Part shown: positions 26,783 to 34,118 of the stretch, piece by piece | Position numbering within the stretch: the stretch's first letter is position 1 | Layout: every line of letters starts with the position of its first letter | Source of the DNA: Imperialibacter sp. EC-SDR9 | Lineage (GTDB): Bacteria > Bacteroidota > Bacteroidia > Cytophagales > Cyclobacteriaceae | Direction of reading: 5' to 3' | DNA length: 64,000 nt | Assembly (NCBI RefSeq): GCF_902498805.1 | Contig: NZ_LR701576.1 | Location: 62,001-126,000, forward strand | Notes under the pieces: model-generated | Databases searched by the model: none | What the model saw: only the letters and a program-made list of their open reading frames with translations | Told to the model about the DNA's origin: nothing | Made by a program: the position numbers and the translations under genes

Positions 26783-27325
26783 CTATAACATTTTCGCCAG
26801 TTTGCTGATCTTTACATGTTTCTCCACGTCAGGCCGCCATTTGTCCTGGCTGGCTATCACATCGCATATTTTCTCTTGAAAGTAAACCTGATGCCATGTT
26901 CTTTTATGAAATTGACATACGTGCTCGTATGTTTTTTCAGCATGTATCATTAGCCTTAACAGGAACTCTTCGTTTGGCTCCCGGTGGTTATTCAAAATCT
27001 GACTCAGCAAAACAGGAGTGACGTCAATGTCTTTCGCAAAACTATTTCTTCTGCTATAGATCGCATCAATGTATGAGGTTAAAAATTCGGTAAAAGCACT
27101 ATGCGTGTGATAGACTGGCTCTTTAATGTATTCGTCCATTTTAAGCTTTAGCTGCAATAACTTCGCCTTGACGATTTGATCGGCTGACAGATTTTTCATT
27201 CTCTGCAACCTGGCCTCCATTAATGCCTTGCCGTCATCCAGTCTGTCTTTCTTTGAAGAGTACCGTGAATCAACGCCATACTCTCCCCCCTCAACTTCCC
27301 TTATCTCCTTTTTTCTGCTAGTCAT
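26783..27325 (-). CDS. XRE-like HTH protein, putative antitoxin of a GNAT/HTH pair
   Basis: 180 residues from the ATG at 27325 (a TTG further up is less likely). The centre holds a Cro/XRE-type helix-turn-helix: FTEFLTSYIDAIYSRR, DVTPVLLSQILNNHREPNEEFLLRL. The N-terminal part is charged and coiled. The ATG overlaps the stop of the upstream GNAT-like gene by 8 nt. Gene order (enzyme, then HTH) and coupling resemble type II toxin-antitoxin modules with acetyltransferase-like toxins. The function is inferred from that organisation only. Confidence 0.65.
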   Translation of the reverse strand: MTSRKKEIREVEGGEYGVDSRYSSKKDRLDDGKALMEARLQRMKNLSADQIVKAKLLQLKLKMDEYIKEPVYHTHSAFTEFLTSYIDAIYSRRNSFAKDIDVTPVLLSQILNNHREPNEEFLLRLMIHAEKTYEHVCQFHKRTWHQVYFQEKICDVIASQDKWRPDVEKHVKISKLAKML

Positions 27326-27785
27326 GGTCGTATGTCTCAATCAAATTGAAAATTTCCAGTATTTCGATGCTTAGGGTCAGACCCGTTACATTCATGCCGA
27401 ATTTATCTATGTAATGGCGAGCTATTAACCCCTTTGGCTTTAACGACACGCAGGCAAGCTCACCGTATTCTCTTACAGCAATTTTTGAAACAAACGTCAG
27501 TAGGTTGCCAGCAATGTTTTCAAATTTCTTGCTACTCCCTTTATTTTCTTTTGAAACGGTCAGCAGCCTTATATGCAACCTCCACTCTTCTGGAATTCTC
27601 ACTACAGAAACAAGGCCAAGTATGTCTCTCATGTTGGCTATTCTCAGCTTATACATCTCGAATTCCTTTTCTTGTTTCCAATCAAAGAAATACCTCGCCT
27701 TCGTCAGACTTGCGAAGTCACGATCGTCAACAGGCTCAATCTCTACCTTGTGGCTCGCTCCTGTTCCAGTATCAATTACTACCAC
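27318..27785 (-). CDS. GNAT-like protein, putative toxin partner of the HTH protein
   Basis: 155 residues, beginning with GTG, since a TAA lies 6 nt upstream. The core resembles a GNAT acetyltransferase fold: EWRLHIRLLTVSKENKG, then KFENIAGNLLTFVSKIAVRE in the place of motif A and a late LIARHYIDKFGMNVTG. The acetyl-CoA-binding (Q/R)xxGx(G/A) motif is degenerate. It is followed directly by the HTH gene, overlapping 8 nt. AT-richer sequence than neighbours. A toxin role is plausible but not shown; it could be an inactive homologue. Confidence 0.6.
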   Translation of the reverse strand: MVVIDTGTGASHKVEIEPVDDRDFASLTKARYFFDWKQEKEFEMYKLRIANMRDILGLVSVVRIPEEWRLHIRLLTVSKENKGSSKKFENIAGNLLTFVSKIAVREYGELACVSLKPKGLIARHYIDKFGMNVTGLTLSIEILEIFNLIETYDHD

Positions 27786-27891
27786 AAATTAAAAGTACGG
27801 AAAGTTTCCTAAAAGCGTAAAGATATTTCCATAAGTATCCGTTTTTAGGAAACAAATAGGTTGATCGCTAAGGGTATTCGAGTCGCCAGTG

Positions 27892-29025
27892 CTATTTCGT
27901 AATCACCAGCTTCTTCGCCTGGTCCTGCGCTTTGAGTGCCAGCTCGGTGGCCAGGAAAACGTGGGCTTGTGGCAACGCCGTTTCGGTGCGGTTGAGCACA
28001 TCATCCACAAACAGCTTACCAAAAGGTAGCTCCACATCATTGCAGTCGATGTACCTGGTTTCTTTATGCGTCACCAAGTAGAGGTGGTTGCCCCCTTCGT
28101 GACCAGAAGCGATGTCAATATTTTTTCGTATTTCGATATAGCCCTCCGTTCCCAATATGGTCAAGCGCCCATCGCCCCAGGAGCCCAGGCCATCGGGTGT
28201 GAACCAGTCTATGCGCACATAACCGGCGCCACCGTTGCCTTTTACCATGGCATCACCAAAATCTTCAAACTGCGGGTACTGCGGATAGTGGTTGTTGCCT
28301 ACTTGCGAGGCCACAACTTCGGCTGTGGTAGACCCTGTGAAGAAGAGGAACTGATCGAACTGGTGCGATCCAATGTCGGTGATGATGCCGCCGTAGTATT
28401 TTTTATCAAAAAACCACTCTGGCCGGTTTGTCAGGCCGATCCGATGAGGCCCCATGCCTATGGTTTGAATTACCTTGCCAATGGCCCCGGACTGCACCAA
28501 CTCACCAGCCTTCACTGTCGCCTTGTTCTCCAGCCTTTCGCTGAACATGATGTCATAGATGCGGCCTGTTGCCTTCTGCACCTTGCGTACTTCGGCCAGC
28601 TGAGCAAGGGTGGTGATGCCCGGCTTATCGACCAGGTAGTCTTTACCGGCTTTCATTACCTCCACTCCCAGCGGCGCTCTGTCAACTGGAATGCCAGCGC
28701 TTAACACCACCTGTATCGACTTGTCTTCGAGTATTTCTTTCTGGCTTTTAGCCAGCTTTGCTTCGGGGTATCTTTTCGAGAAGGCTGCTACCAACTCTGG
28801 CTCCGGAGCAAAGAATGAAACAAGCTCACCTCCTCCTCTTTTCACAGCTTCCGTCATGCCATAAATATGGCCATGGTTCATACCTATGACCGAAAACCTG
28901 ATCCTGGGCTTGTCCTGCATCATCGCCAGGGCACTTTTAGGAAAAGAAGAAAGGAGGGCAACGCCGGTAGCTGCAGAGGCTGTCTTTTTAATGAATTTGC
29001 GTCTGCTGGATTGAGGATGTGTCAT
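27892..29025 (-). CDS. Tat-exported Gfo/Idh/MocA-family oxidoreductase
   Basis: 377 residues. A twin-arginine signal (SSRRKFIKKTASAATGVALL, RR at residues 8-9) precedes the NAD(P)-binding domain IRFSVIGMNHGHIYGMT. The middle has GKDYLVDKPGITTLAQLAEV, with the lysine-proline typical of the family active site, and GGIITDIGSHQFDQFLFF, with the catalytic aspartate/histidine region. Secreted members act on sugars or glycan fragments. The window also has a ThuA protein, often associated with such oxidoreductases, but 11 kb away. Confidence 0.88.
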   Translation of the reverse strand: MTHPQSSRRKFIKKTASAATGVALLSSFPKSALAMMQDKPRIRFSVIGMNHGHIYGMTEAVKRGGGELVSFFAPEPELVAAFSKRYPEAKLAKSQKEILEDKSIQVVLSAGIPVDRAPLGVEVMKAGKDYLVDKPGITTLAQLAEVRKVQKATGRIYDIMFSERLENKATVKAGELVQSGAIGKVIQTIGMGPHRIGLTNRPEWFFDKKYYGGIITDIGSHQFDQFLFFTGSTTAEVVASQVGNNHYPQYPQFEDFGDAMVKGNGGAGYVRIDWFTPDGLGSWGDGRLTILGTEGYIEIRKNIDIASGHEGGNHLYLVTHKETRYIDCNDVELPFGKLFVDDVLNRTETALPQAHVFLATELALKAQDQAKKLVITK

Positions 29026-29542
29026 GTTGTAGTAGGGATTGTAGTTAAACAGGTATCGGTTACAATGACATAGACGATTTTAAAGCGAAAAATCCTGACA
29101 AGCCATTGAACTTATGATAATAATACTGAAAAGAACCCAAACCGATAAGATATCCTACATGACTGGCTGCCCAACTATAAGCTATCTGCCCAAACCAAAA
29201 CCGCCTTCGCCCCAAACGACCTTGTCGATCAGCGTCCCATGAAAACCGTCATCCATGATATCGCCAACGGCAATGTAGTCCGCTGGTGATTTCCACTTGC
29301 GTATGGGACATGGCAGAATTCCGAACTCGTTCAATAGGTTGTGATACTTCTCCTCCAAATTCCCTGGAATGCGCCGACCATTTAACATCAAGCTCGCCTC
29401 TTTCAACCCAGGGTGTCCCATCCGTGATATATGTAACTAATAGCTGCACTTGTGCAACAACTCCACCGGCCATTGCAGTGAGCTTTGCATTCACTTTGAT
29501 GATCCACCATAATGTAATGGCGGACTCCACTCCCAAGAAAAT
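29026..29542. other. Intergenic region, possibly with a decayed gene
   Basis: No gene is supported with confidence. Two minus-strand frames (29182-29421 and 29249-29536) overlap and have fairly protein-like composition, with segments such as YITDGTPWVERGELDVKW and RKWKSPADYIAVGDIMDDGF, but neither has a recognised family, a good start signal or a promoter. A broken gene with a frameshift is one explanation; chance open frames is the other. Confidence 0.3.
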
Positions 29543-30127
29543 ATGAAATCTCTTTTATTCACACTTATTGCCATTCTGCTGGTAACTGTTTCTACCCAGG
29601 CGCAACACGTAAATGTTGGCATAAAAGGCGGCCTGAATGCTTACACCATTAAGGGCGACAATAGCGGCAATTTCGACCCGAAACTCAGATTCAATATTGG
29701 TCTGCTGGGTCATATCCATATGGACAATCAATTTGCTCTTCAGCCAGAAGTCGTCTATTCCGTGCAAGGCACGCAATACAAAAGTGGCGACAACGATGTA
29801 AAGCTCAACCTGAACTATGTGAACATCCCGCTACTCTTTCAATACATGTTCGACAATGGCTTCAGGCTGGAAGCAGGCCCACAGCTTGGAATCCTTGCCA
29901 GTGCCAAATCGGAAATCGGCAACAACAGTACTGACGTAAAAAATAACTACAAAAGCACCGACATTGGACTAGTAGTAGGCATGAGTTACGTGAAGCCGTC
30001 TACAGGTTTTGGGTATGACCTTCGATACGTTCATGGCCTGACTGACATCAGCGAGAATAATGCATCCAACTCTTATAACAGAGGCTTGCAATTCGGTATA
30101 TTCTACCTCTTTCAGCACAAATCATAA
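29543..30127 (+). CDS. Outer-membrane beta-barrel protein (porin-like)
   Basis: 194 residues with a signal peptide (SLLFTLIAILLVTVSTQAQH). The body alternates amphipathic strands, as in the PF13568-type outer membrane beta-barrel family: VNVGIKGGLNAYTIKG, FALQPEVVYSVQGTQY, LNYVNIPLLFQYMF, FRLEAGPQLGIL and the closing LQFGIFYLFQ. Predicted eight-stranded barrel in the outer membrane. Monocistronic; the repeat that follows can also fold after its stop codon. Confidence 0.85.
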   Translation: MKSLLFTLIAILLVTVSTQAQHVNVGIKGGLNAYTIKGDNSGNFDPKLRFNIGLLGHIHMDNQFALQPEVVYSVQGTQYKSGDNDVKLNLNYVNIPLLFQYMFDNGFRLEAGPQLGILASAKSEIGNNSTDVKNNYKSTDIGLVVGMSYVKPSTGFGYDLRYVHGLTDISENNASNSYNRGLQFGIFYLFQHKS

Positions 30128-30132
30128 GATCA

Positions 30133-30263
30133 GAGGTTGCCTCAAAAGCCCCTAAAAATGAAGTGAATGTCACATTGAGCTCGTCGAAATGCTTAAGCAC
30201 GTTAAACAATAAGGTTTCGACAGACTCAACCTGACATAGGATTAGGGCTTTTGAGACAACCTC
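30133..30263. repeat. REP/MITE-like palindromic element
   Basis: Outer arms GAGGTTGCCTCAAAAGCCC (30133-30151) and GGGCTTTTGAGACAACCTC (30245-30263) pair over 19 positions with one mismatch. Inside, 22-nt arms at 30168-30189 (TGTCACATTGAG, CGTCGAAA) and 30215-30236 (TTTCGACAGACTCAACC) form a second, imperfect palindrome. No transposase is present. The inner core resembles the widely dispersed TGAGxxTGTCGAAA type repeats. Only one copy was found in this window. Confidence 0.75.
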
Positions 30264-30303
30264 CTTTTTCTTGCCATCCATCCACCTTAAAGAAACAGTC
30301 ACT

Positions 30304-30477
30304 ATGAAAGCACCTTCAGCTCCTAAGAAAATTACCTGGATTATTGGTTTGATCAGCGGTATCCTTGGCATCATTGGCCACTACGCCCATGTTCAGATTC
30401 TAAGCGAGTACAACTACACGCTGTTATTAGTGGGCTTTCTGGTGCTGGCTGCCGGCACGACATTCAGAGAGATCTAG
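30304..30477 (+). CDS. Small two-helix membrane protein
   Basis: 57 residues from ATG 30304. Two hydrophobic segments, ITWIIGLISGILGIIGHYAH and TLLLVGFLVLAAGTTF, span the membrane. Similar tiny membrane proteins are frequent in Bacteroidota; no function is known. It follows the repeat element, and an in-frame ATG at 30271 would add 11 residues of less typical sequence. Confidence 0.6.
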   Translation: MKAPSAPKKITWIIGLISGILGIIGHYAHVQILSEYNYTLLLVGFLVLAAGTTFREI

Positions 30478-30484
30478 TGAATAA

Positions 30485-30952
30485 CTACCAATACTCATAG
30501 ATCCTCGAAATCTTCCCATTCCTGAATTCGAACATTGTCATTTGCGCCTCACCAATAGTAACTTCTCCATCCTTGGCGGTGACGAAGCTTTTGCTCACGG
30601 CAATGGCATTCAGCCCCACTATTTTATTGAGAATTTTGATGTCGGTTACACTTCCGTCATAGCCACCGTTTTTCTGATTACTGACATAGCCATCATAAAG
30701 ATCTTGACGGGAATAAGTACCGCCATAATGGGGATGGACGTACTCGAAGTCGTCCGTAAAGAGATCAAAAATATTGTCAATATCTCTTGGCTGAGACTTG
30801 GCTTGAAAAACTTTCAGATTGAGTTCATAGTACTTTTCGAGCACTATGTTCAGAGAGTCTTCGTGGGTCGGCTTGCCATCCTGAGCATTTGCTGTAGTAG
30901 CAACTGAAGTCATAAAAAGAGATAGAAAAAAGTGGATTGCTGTTTTTGTCAT
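30485..30952 (-). CDS. Secreted NTF2-like (SnoaL/DUF4440-type) protein
   Basis: 155 residues with a signal peptide (IHFFLSLFMTSVATTANAQD). The mature part is a cystatin-like NTF2 fold: NIVLEKYYELNLKVFQAK, DIDNIFDLFTDDFEYVHP, then GDVTI-like strands ending in MTMFEFRNGKISRIYEYW, the hallmark of SnoaL-like domains. Role unknown, either ligand-binding or enzymatic. It is transcribed away from a Crp/Fnr gene, with a palindrome between them. Confidence 0.82.
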   Translation of the reverse strand: MTKTAIHFFLSLFMTSVATTANAQDGKPTHEDSLNIVLEKYYELNLKVFQAKSQPRDIDNIFDLFTDDFEYVHPHYGGTYSRQDLYDGYVSNQKNGGYDGSVTDIKILNKIVGLNAIAVSKSFVTAKDGEVTIGEAQMTMFEFRNGKISRIYEYW

Positions 30953-30990
30953 TGTTGAAATTCTTGAATTTTAAACTGAAACTAAATTTC

Positions 30991-31013
30991 ACCCACAACC
31001 ATAAGTTGTGGGT
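30991..31013. promoter_or_regulatory. Palindromic operator between NTF2-like and Crp/Fnr genes
   Basis: ACCCACAAC (30991-30999), a 5-nt spacer and GTTGTGGGT (31005-31013) make a perfect 9-bp inverted repeat. It lies 38 nt upstream of the NTF2-like gene and about 130 nt before the Crp/Fnr start. It resembles a binding site for a dimeric regulator; folding as an RNA hairpin is also possible. Confidence 0.5.
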
Positions 31014-31146
31014 TCATTTTTAAAAAAGTCGGAACTACCGCTCAATATTAACGTATAGCCTACCCAAGTTGGAGATAGTTTTTATCTTTAACATATCATT
31101 AACAAAGGCATGCTCTGGCCGCCTGCTATTAACCAAACCAGAAGCC

Positions 31147-31725
31147 ATGGTAAAGTACATCTCCGAAATGATTGGTCAGCACATGACCCTCACCGAAGAA
31201 GAAACCGAGGTACTCAACGACTGTATCCCTATTCGTAGCTACAAAAAAGGCACGATCCTGCTTAGGGAAGGCCAAATCGCCACCGAGTGCTATTTCAACA
31301 TCAAAGGCTGCGTGCGTCACTACTACCTTTCTGATGGTGAAGAGAAGACCACCCAGTTTTATACCGAAGAGCAGTCCATTGCCTCCATGAACAGCTACCT
31401 CAACAAGGTGCCCGCCAACCACTATCTGGAGTGCGTAGAAGACACCACCCTGGCTGTGTTCGGCTACGAAAAGGAGAAGGAGCTGTACCGAAAGCATCCA
31501 AAATTTGAATCGCTTTGTCGGCTTTCGATGGAGGATGACTTTGGCAAGCAGCAGGAAATGCTGGCCAACTACATCATCCAGAGTCCCGAAGAGCGCTACC
31601 TCAATCTGCTCGAAACCAGACCAGGCCTGCTAAACCGGGTACCTCAGTATCACCTGGCCAGCTACCTGGGTGTGAAACCGGAGTCGCTGAGCAGGATCAG
31701 GAAGCGGGTAGCGGAGAAGGGTTAG
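31147..31725 (+). CDS. Crp/Fnr-family transcriptional regulator
   Basis: 192 residues from the ATG at 31147; a longer in-frame start gives 26 extra hydrophobic residues that do not belong to the family. Cyclic nucleotide-binding fold: YKKGTILLREGQIATECYFN, then EEQSIASMNSYLNKVPANHY; winged helix: NRVPQYHLASYLGVKPESLS. It has the same length and layout as the regulator at 26159-26737. The palindrome at 30991-31013 in the divergent spacer is a candidate target. Confidence 0.85.
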   Translation: MVKYISEMIGQHMTLTEEETEVLNDCIPIRSYKKGTILLREGQIATECYFNIKGCVRHYYLSDGEEKTTQFYTEEQSIASMNSYLNKVPANHYLECVEDTTLAVFGYEKEKELYRKHPKFESLCRLSMEDDFGKQQEMLANYIIQSPEERYLNLLETRPGLLNRVPQYHLASYLGVKPESLSRIRKRVAEKG

Positions 31726-31744
31726 TTCTCCGTCCAGCTTGTTT

Positions 31745-32704
31745 TCACTGCACCTGTATCACAATCTTCCCAAAAGGGTGCCCTTCTTCCATATAGCTAA
31801 TGGCTTTTGGAACATCCACCAGCGGATAACTTCGCTCGACTACCGGTCTCACTTCTCCAGCGTCAACCATCTGCCTGACTGCCTCGAGGTCTTTCCTGTT
31901 GGCACTGGCCAGCATATTGATCACTTTCTTGCCTTCAGTGATGGCAACCCATGGCCCTAAAAACATAGCTCCGGGCGAAAAGGCAGTTGTCACGTACCTG
32001 CCATGCTTGTTAAGCACTCGCTTCAGTGCTGACACCGAATGATTGCCCACGACGTCAAAAATGAGGTCGTAGCGCTCACCACCCTTGGTAAAGTCAGCCA
32101 GTTTGTAGTCAATGGTGTGGTCGGCACCCAAAATCTTCGCCAGCTCCGTCTTGCCGGTGCTGGCTACAGCAGTCACTTCTGCGCCGAAGGCTTTGGCTAT
32201 CTGCACAGCAAAGGTGCCCACGCCGCCGGAAGCTCCGTTGATCAGCACCTTCTTTCCGGGACTGATCTGCCCTTTGTCCCGCAGCCCCTGCAGGGCGGTT
32301 ACAGCCGCCATCGGCAAAGCGGCAGCTTCTCCGAACAAGGCATTTGATGGCATGTGCGCCAGCGCTTTCTCGGGAACTGCTACGTATGCAGCAAATGCTC
32401 CGAAGCCGTAAGCCGACAGGTCGCCAAACACTTTATCTCCAGGCTTGAAATAGCTCACACCTTTGCCAACGGTTTCAACCTCCCCGGCCATATCGGCACC
32501 AAGGATGTTGTTCTTCGGCTTGAAAAAACCAGCCATCATTCGAACTGGAAACGGCTGCCCTCTCAACAGGTGCTTGTCTGCCGCATTCACGGAGGCTGCA
32601 TGCACTTTTACCAGCACCTCACCGGGCCCCGGCGTGGGCTTTTGTACGTCCTTCAGTTCCAACACATCCGGCGCACCATATCGTTGATATATAATTGCAT
32701 TCAT
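31745..32704 (-). CDS. NAD(P)-dependent quinone-oxidoreductase-type alcohol dehydrogenase (MDR)
   Basis: 319 residues from ATG 32704; a much longer in-frame extension on the 5' side runs back across the DUF4386 gene and is rejected. Zinc-free MDR pattern: AIIYQRYGAPDVLELKDV, GADMAGEVETVGKGVSYFKPGDKVFG and the Rossmann SGGVGTFAVQIAKAFGAEV, then YDLIFDVVG. Such enzymes reduce quinones, enones or aldehydes. It is followed upstream on the same strand by a DUF4386 gene 41 nt away; co-transcription is likely. Confidence 0.88.
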   Translation of the reverse strand: MNAIIYQRYGAPDVLELKDVQKPTPGPGEVLVKVHAASVNAADKHLLRGQPFPVRMMAGFFKPKNNILGADMAGEVETVGKGVSYFKPGDKVFGDLSAYGFGAFAAYVAVPEKALAHMPSNALFGEAAALPMAAVTALQGLRDKGQISPGKKVLINGASGGVGTFAVQIAKAFGAEVTAVASTGKTELAKILGADHTIDYKLADFTKGGERYDLIFDVVGNHSVSALKRVLNKHGRYVTTAFSPGAMFLGPWVAITEGKKVINMLASANRKDLEAVRQMVDAGEVRPVVERSYPLVDVPKAISYMEEGHPFGKIVIQVQ

Positions 32705-32745
32705 TTTAATTAATGTTTTTGAGTTTTTTGATCTTATTTCTACAA

Positions 32746-33456
32746 TCAGGCTACGACGGCCTTCGATGTCACCTTTCTGACTGACACACCCCTGATCAGT
32801 AGCCACAGACAGAGTGACATTTCTGCCAGCACTGCCGGCCCCACCACTATATTGTCGAAGAGCTCTTCGTGTCCCGGAGCCAGAAAATTGCCGAAGCTGT
32901 TGATTAAGTAGCCCAAAGCGGCGATGATGATCATAGTCCCCAACCAGGCTGGGAAGCCATCGGACTTGATGATCAGGTAGCCAAGCAATACGCAATGAAG
33001 CCCAAAGAACGCTCCTGCGATCAGGTAGCCAACTGTGTGCATGTTGAGAAAAAACAGCGCCAAAGCATTGAGCTGATCAGGGCTGAATACCGACAGGTAG
33101 CCGGAGCCATTGAGTAGCTGCAGGGCCATGTAGTGGTTGAGCAGGTTCACGCTGGCGATGGCCGGATGAGCCAGCAACCGAAGTAGCGCTGCTGTGAGTG
33201 AAAGGGTTTTATTCACTGGTTTAAGCAGCTGATACAGCAGCACAGACACCACCAGGTCGCACAGGAAGGCTACCAGGTCGGCTGCAAAGCCGAGACGAAA
33301 CAGCCCTTCAGCAGCTACAATGTTTTGAGCGGTCTCCGAAGCGTCGCCCGGCACCATTACACCAGCACGCACATAGCCTTCGCTGAAACCGGCAGTAACG
33401 AAAATGATCAGATAAAGGAATCCGGCGATCCTTGCCATTTTTTTATTTGAGTTCAT
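32746..33456 (-). CDS. DUF4386 membrane protein
   Basis: 236 residues with six to seven hydrophobic helices. The start KKMARIAGFLYLIIFVTAGF followed by a SETAQNIVAAEGLFRLGFAA loop is the DUF4386 signature, and PAIASVNLLNHYMALQLLNG continues it. Integral inner-membrane protein of unknown role, often beside MDR dehydrogenases or LytTR/TetR genes in related genomes. It precedes the alcohol dehydrogenase gene. Confidence 0.85.
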   Translation of the reverse strand: MNSNKKMARIAGFLYLIIFVTAGFSEGYVRAGVMVPGDASETAQNIVAAEGLFRLGFAADLVAFLCDLVVSVLLYQLLKPVNKTLSLTAALLRLLAHPAIASVNLLNHYMALQLLNGSGYLSVFSPDQLNALALFFLNMHTVGYLIAGAFFGLHCVLLGYLIIKSDGFPAWLGTMIIIAALGYLINSFGNFLAPGHEELFDNIVVGPAVLAEMSLCLWLLIRGVSVRKVTSKAVVA

Positions 33457-33532
33457 GGTTCAATTTTGTTGTTGTTGAAAAAAATGGGCGGGCTGCCTGA
33501 ATCAAACAGCACCTACCCTTTTTTGCTTTTGA

Positions 33533-33904
33533 CTATCTGTTGAATTCAACCACGTGGCTGCTAACGGTAATGGTTCGCTTCAAAAAGAATGGCGGCACAC
33601 CGCCGACATGCTCTTCTGTAAGCAAATTCACCAGCGCTCTGGGGCCGTCGATCAACCCTGCCGACTTCACCATTTCGGCGTACGCTTCGTTGTACATCTG
33701 CTGTCTTTTCCTTCCACCAATGAGCATCCAGTATTTTGCCTCAGCGCTACCGCTGACACTGCTGATCACTTTAAAATTACTCTCCTTCAGGTGCACCTGA
33801 GTGGAGCTTTGGTTTTGGTTGCGCATGATAGCCCTGCCAGCCCCACAAGAGCTGATAACCACCATCATAATCATTACTGCGATTGTTGAAATTGACTTTT
33901 TCAT
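33533..33904 (-). CDS. DUF6567-like lipoprotein
   Basis: 123 residues with a lipoprotein signal (SSCGAG, Cys20). The body matches the DUF6567 pattern: QVHLKESNFKVISSVSGSAE, then YWMLIGGRKRQQMYNEAYAE, SAGLIDGPRALVNLLTEEHV. Function unknown. Its promoter has a TAATTTTG -7 element and a 24-nt box shared with the TonB receptor gene 5 kb away, so the two may answer to one regulator. Confidence 0.8.
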   Translation of the reverse strand: MKKSISTIAVMIMMVVISSCGAGRAIMRNQNQSSTQVHLKESNFKVISSVSGSAEAKYWMLIGGRKRQQMYNEAYAEMVKSAGLIDGPRALVNLLTEEHVGGVPPFFLKRTITVSSHVVEFNR

Positions 33905-33962
33905 CTTCTTCTTTGTTTTGAGTTTTTGAAATTGATTTAACTGTTTTTCGTTTTTGAATACC

Positions 33963-34010
33963 CAAAATTAGAGTGGTGAAAAACCGATTTCATTGACTTT
34001 GGTTAAGAAG
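33963..34010 (-). promoter_or_regulatory. Promoter with 24-nt box, DUF6567 gene (copy 1)
   Basis: On the minus strand TAATTTTG (33963-33970) is an exact -7 element. Sixteen nt further upstream begins a 24-nt box (33987-34010; plus-strand core CATTGACTTTGGTTAAG). The same box, with one mismatch, precedes the TonB receptor gene at the same distance from its -7 element. It covers the -33 region, which suggests an activator or alternative sigma site. Confidence 0.65.
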
Positions 34011-34055
34011 AGAGCCGACAAACTTTTTATTGAAATTTGATTATCCAGGGGGCAT

Positions 34056-34095
34056 AAAAATAAAGGGCAACCTCCATCGATAACAGAGATTGCCC
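34056..34095 (-). terminator. Rho-independent terminator of the second TPR esterase gene
   Basis: On the minus strand GGGCAATCTC and GAGGTTGCCC (between 34065 and 34095) pair over ten positions with one G-U, followed by TTTATTTTT (34056-34064). It lies 24 nt after the esterase stop codon. Confidence 0.8.
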
Positions 34096-34118
34096 AATGC
34101 CCTTTGAAAGGCGACTGC

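Noticed and set aside
28066-28704. 212-residue plus-strand frame
   Set aside because: Opposite the Gfo/Idh/MocA oxidoreductase; no signal or motif of its own.
32705-32995. 5' extension of the alcohol dehydrogenase frame
   Set aside because: It overlaps the DUF4386 gene on the same strand in another frame; the MDR family starts at the ATG at 32704.
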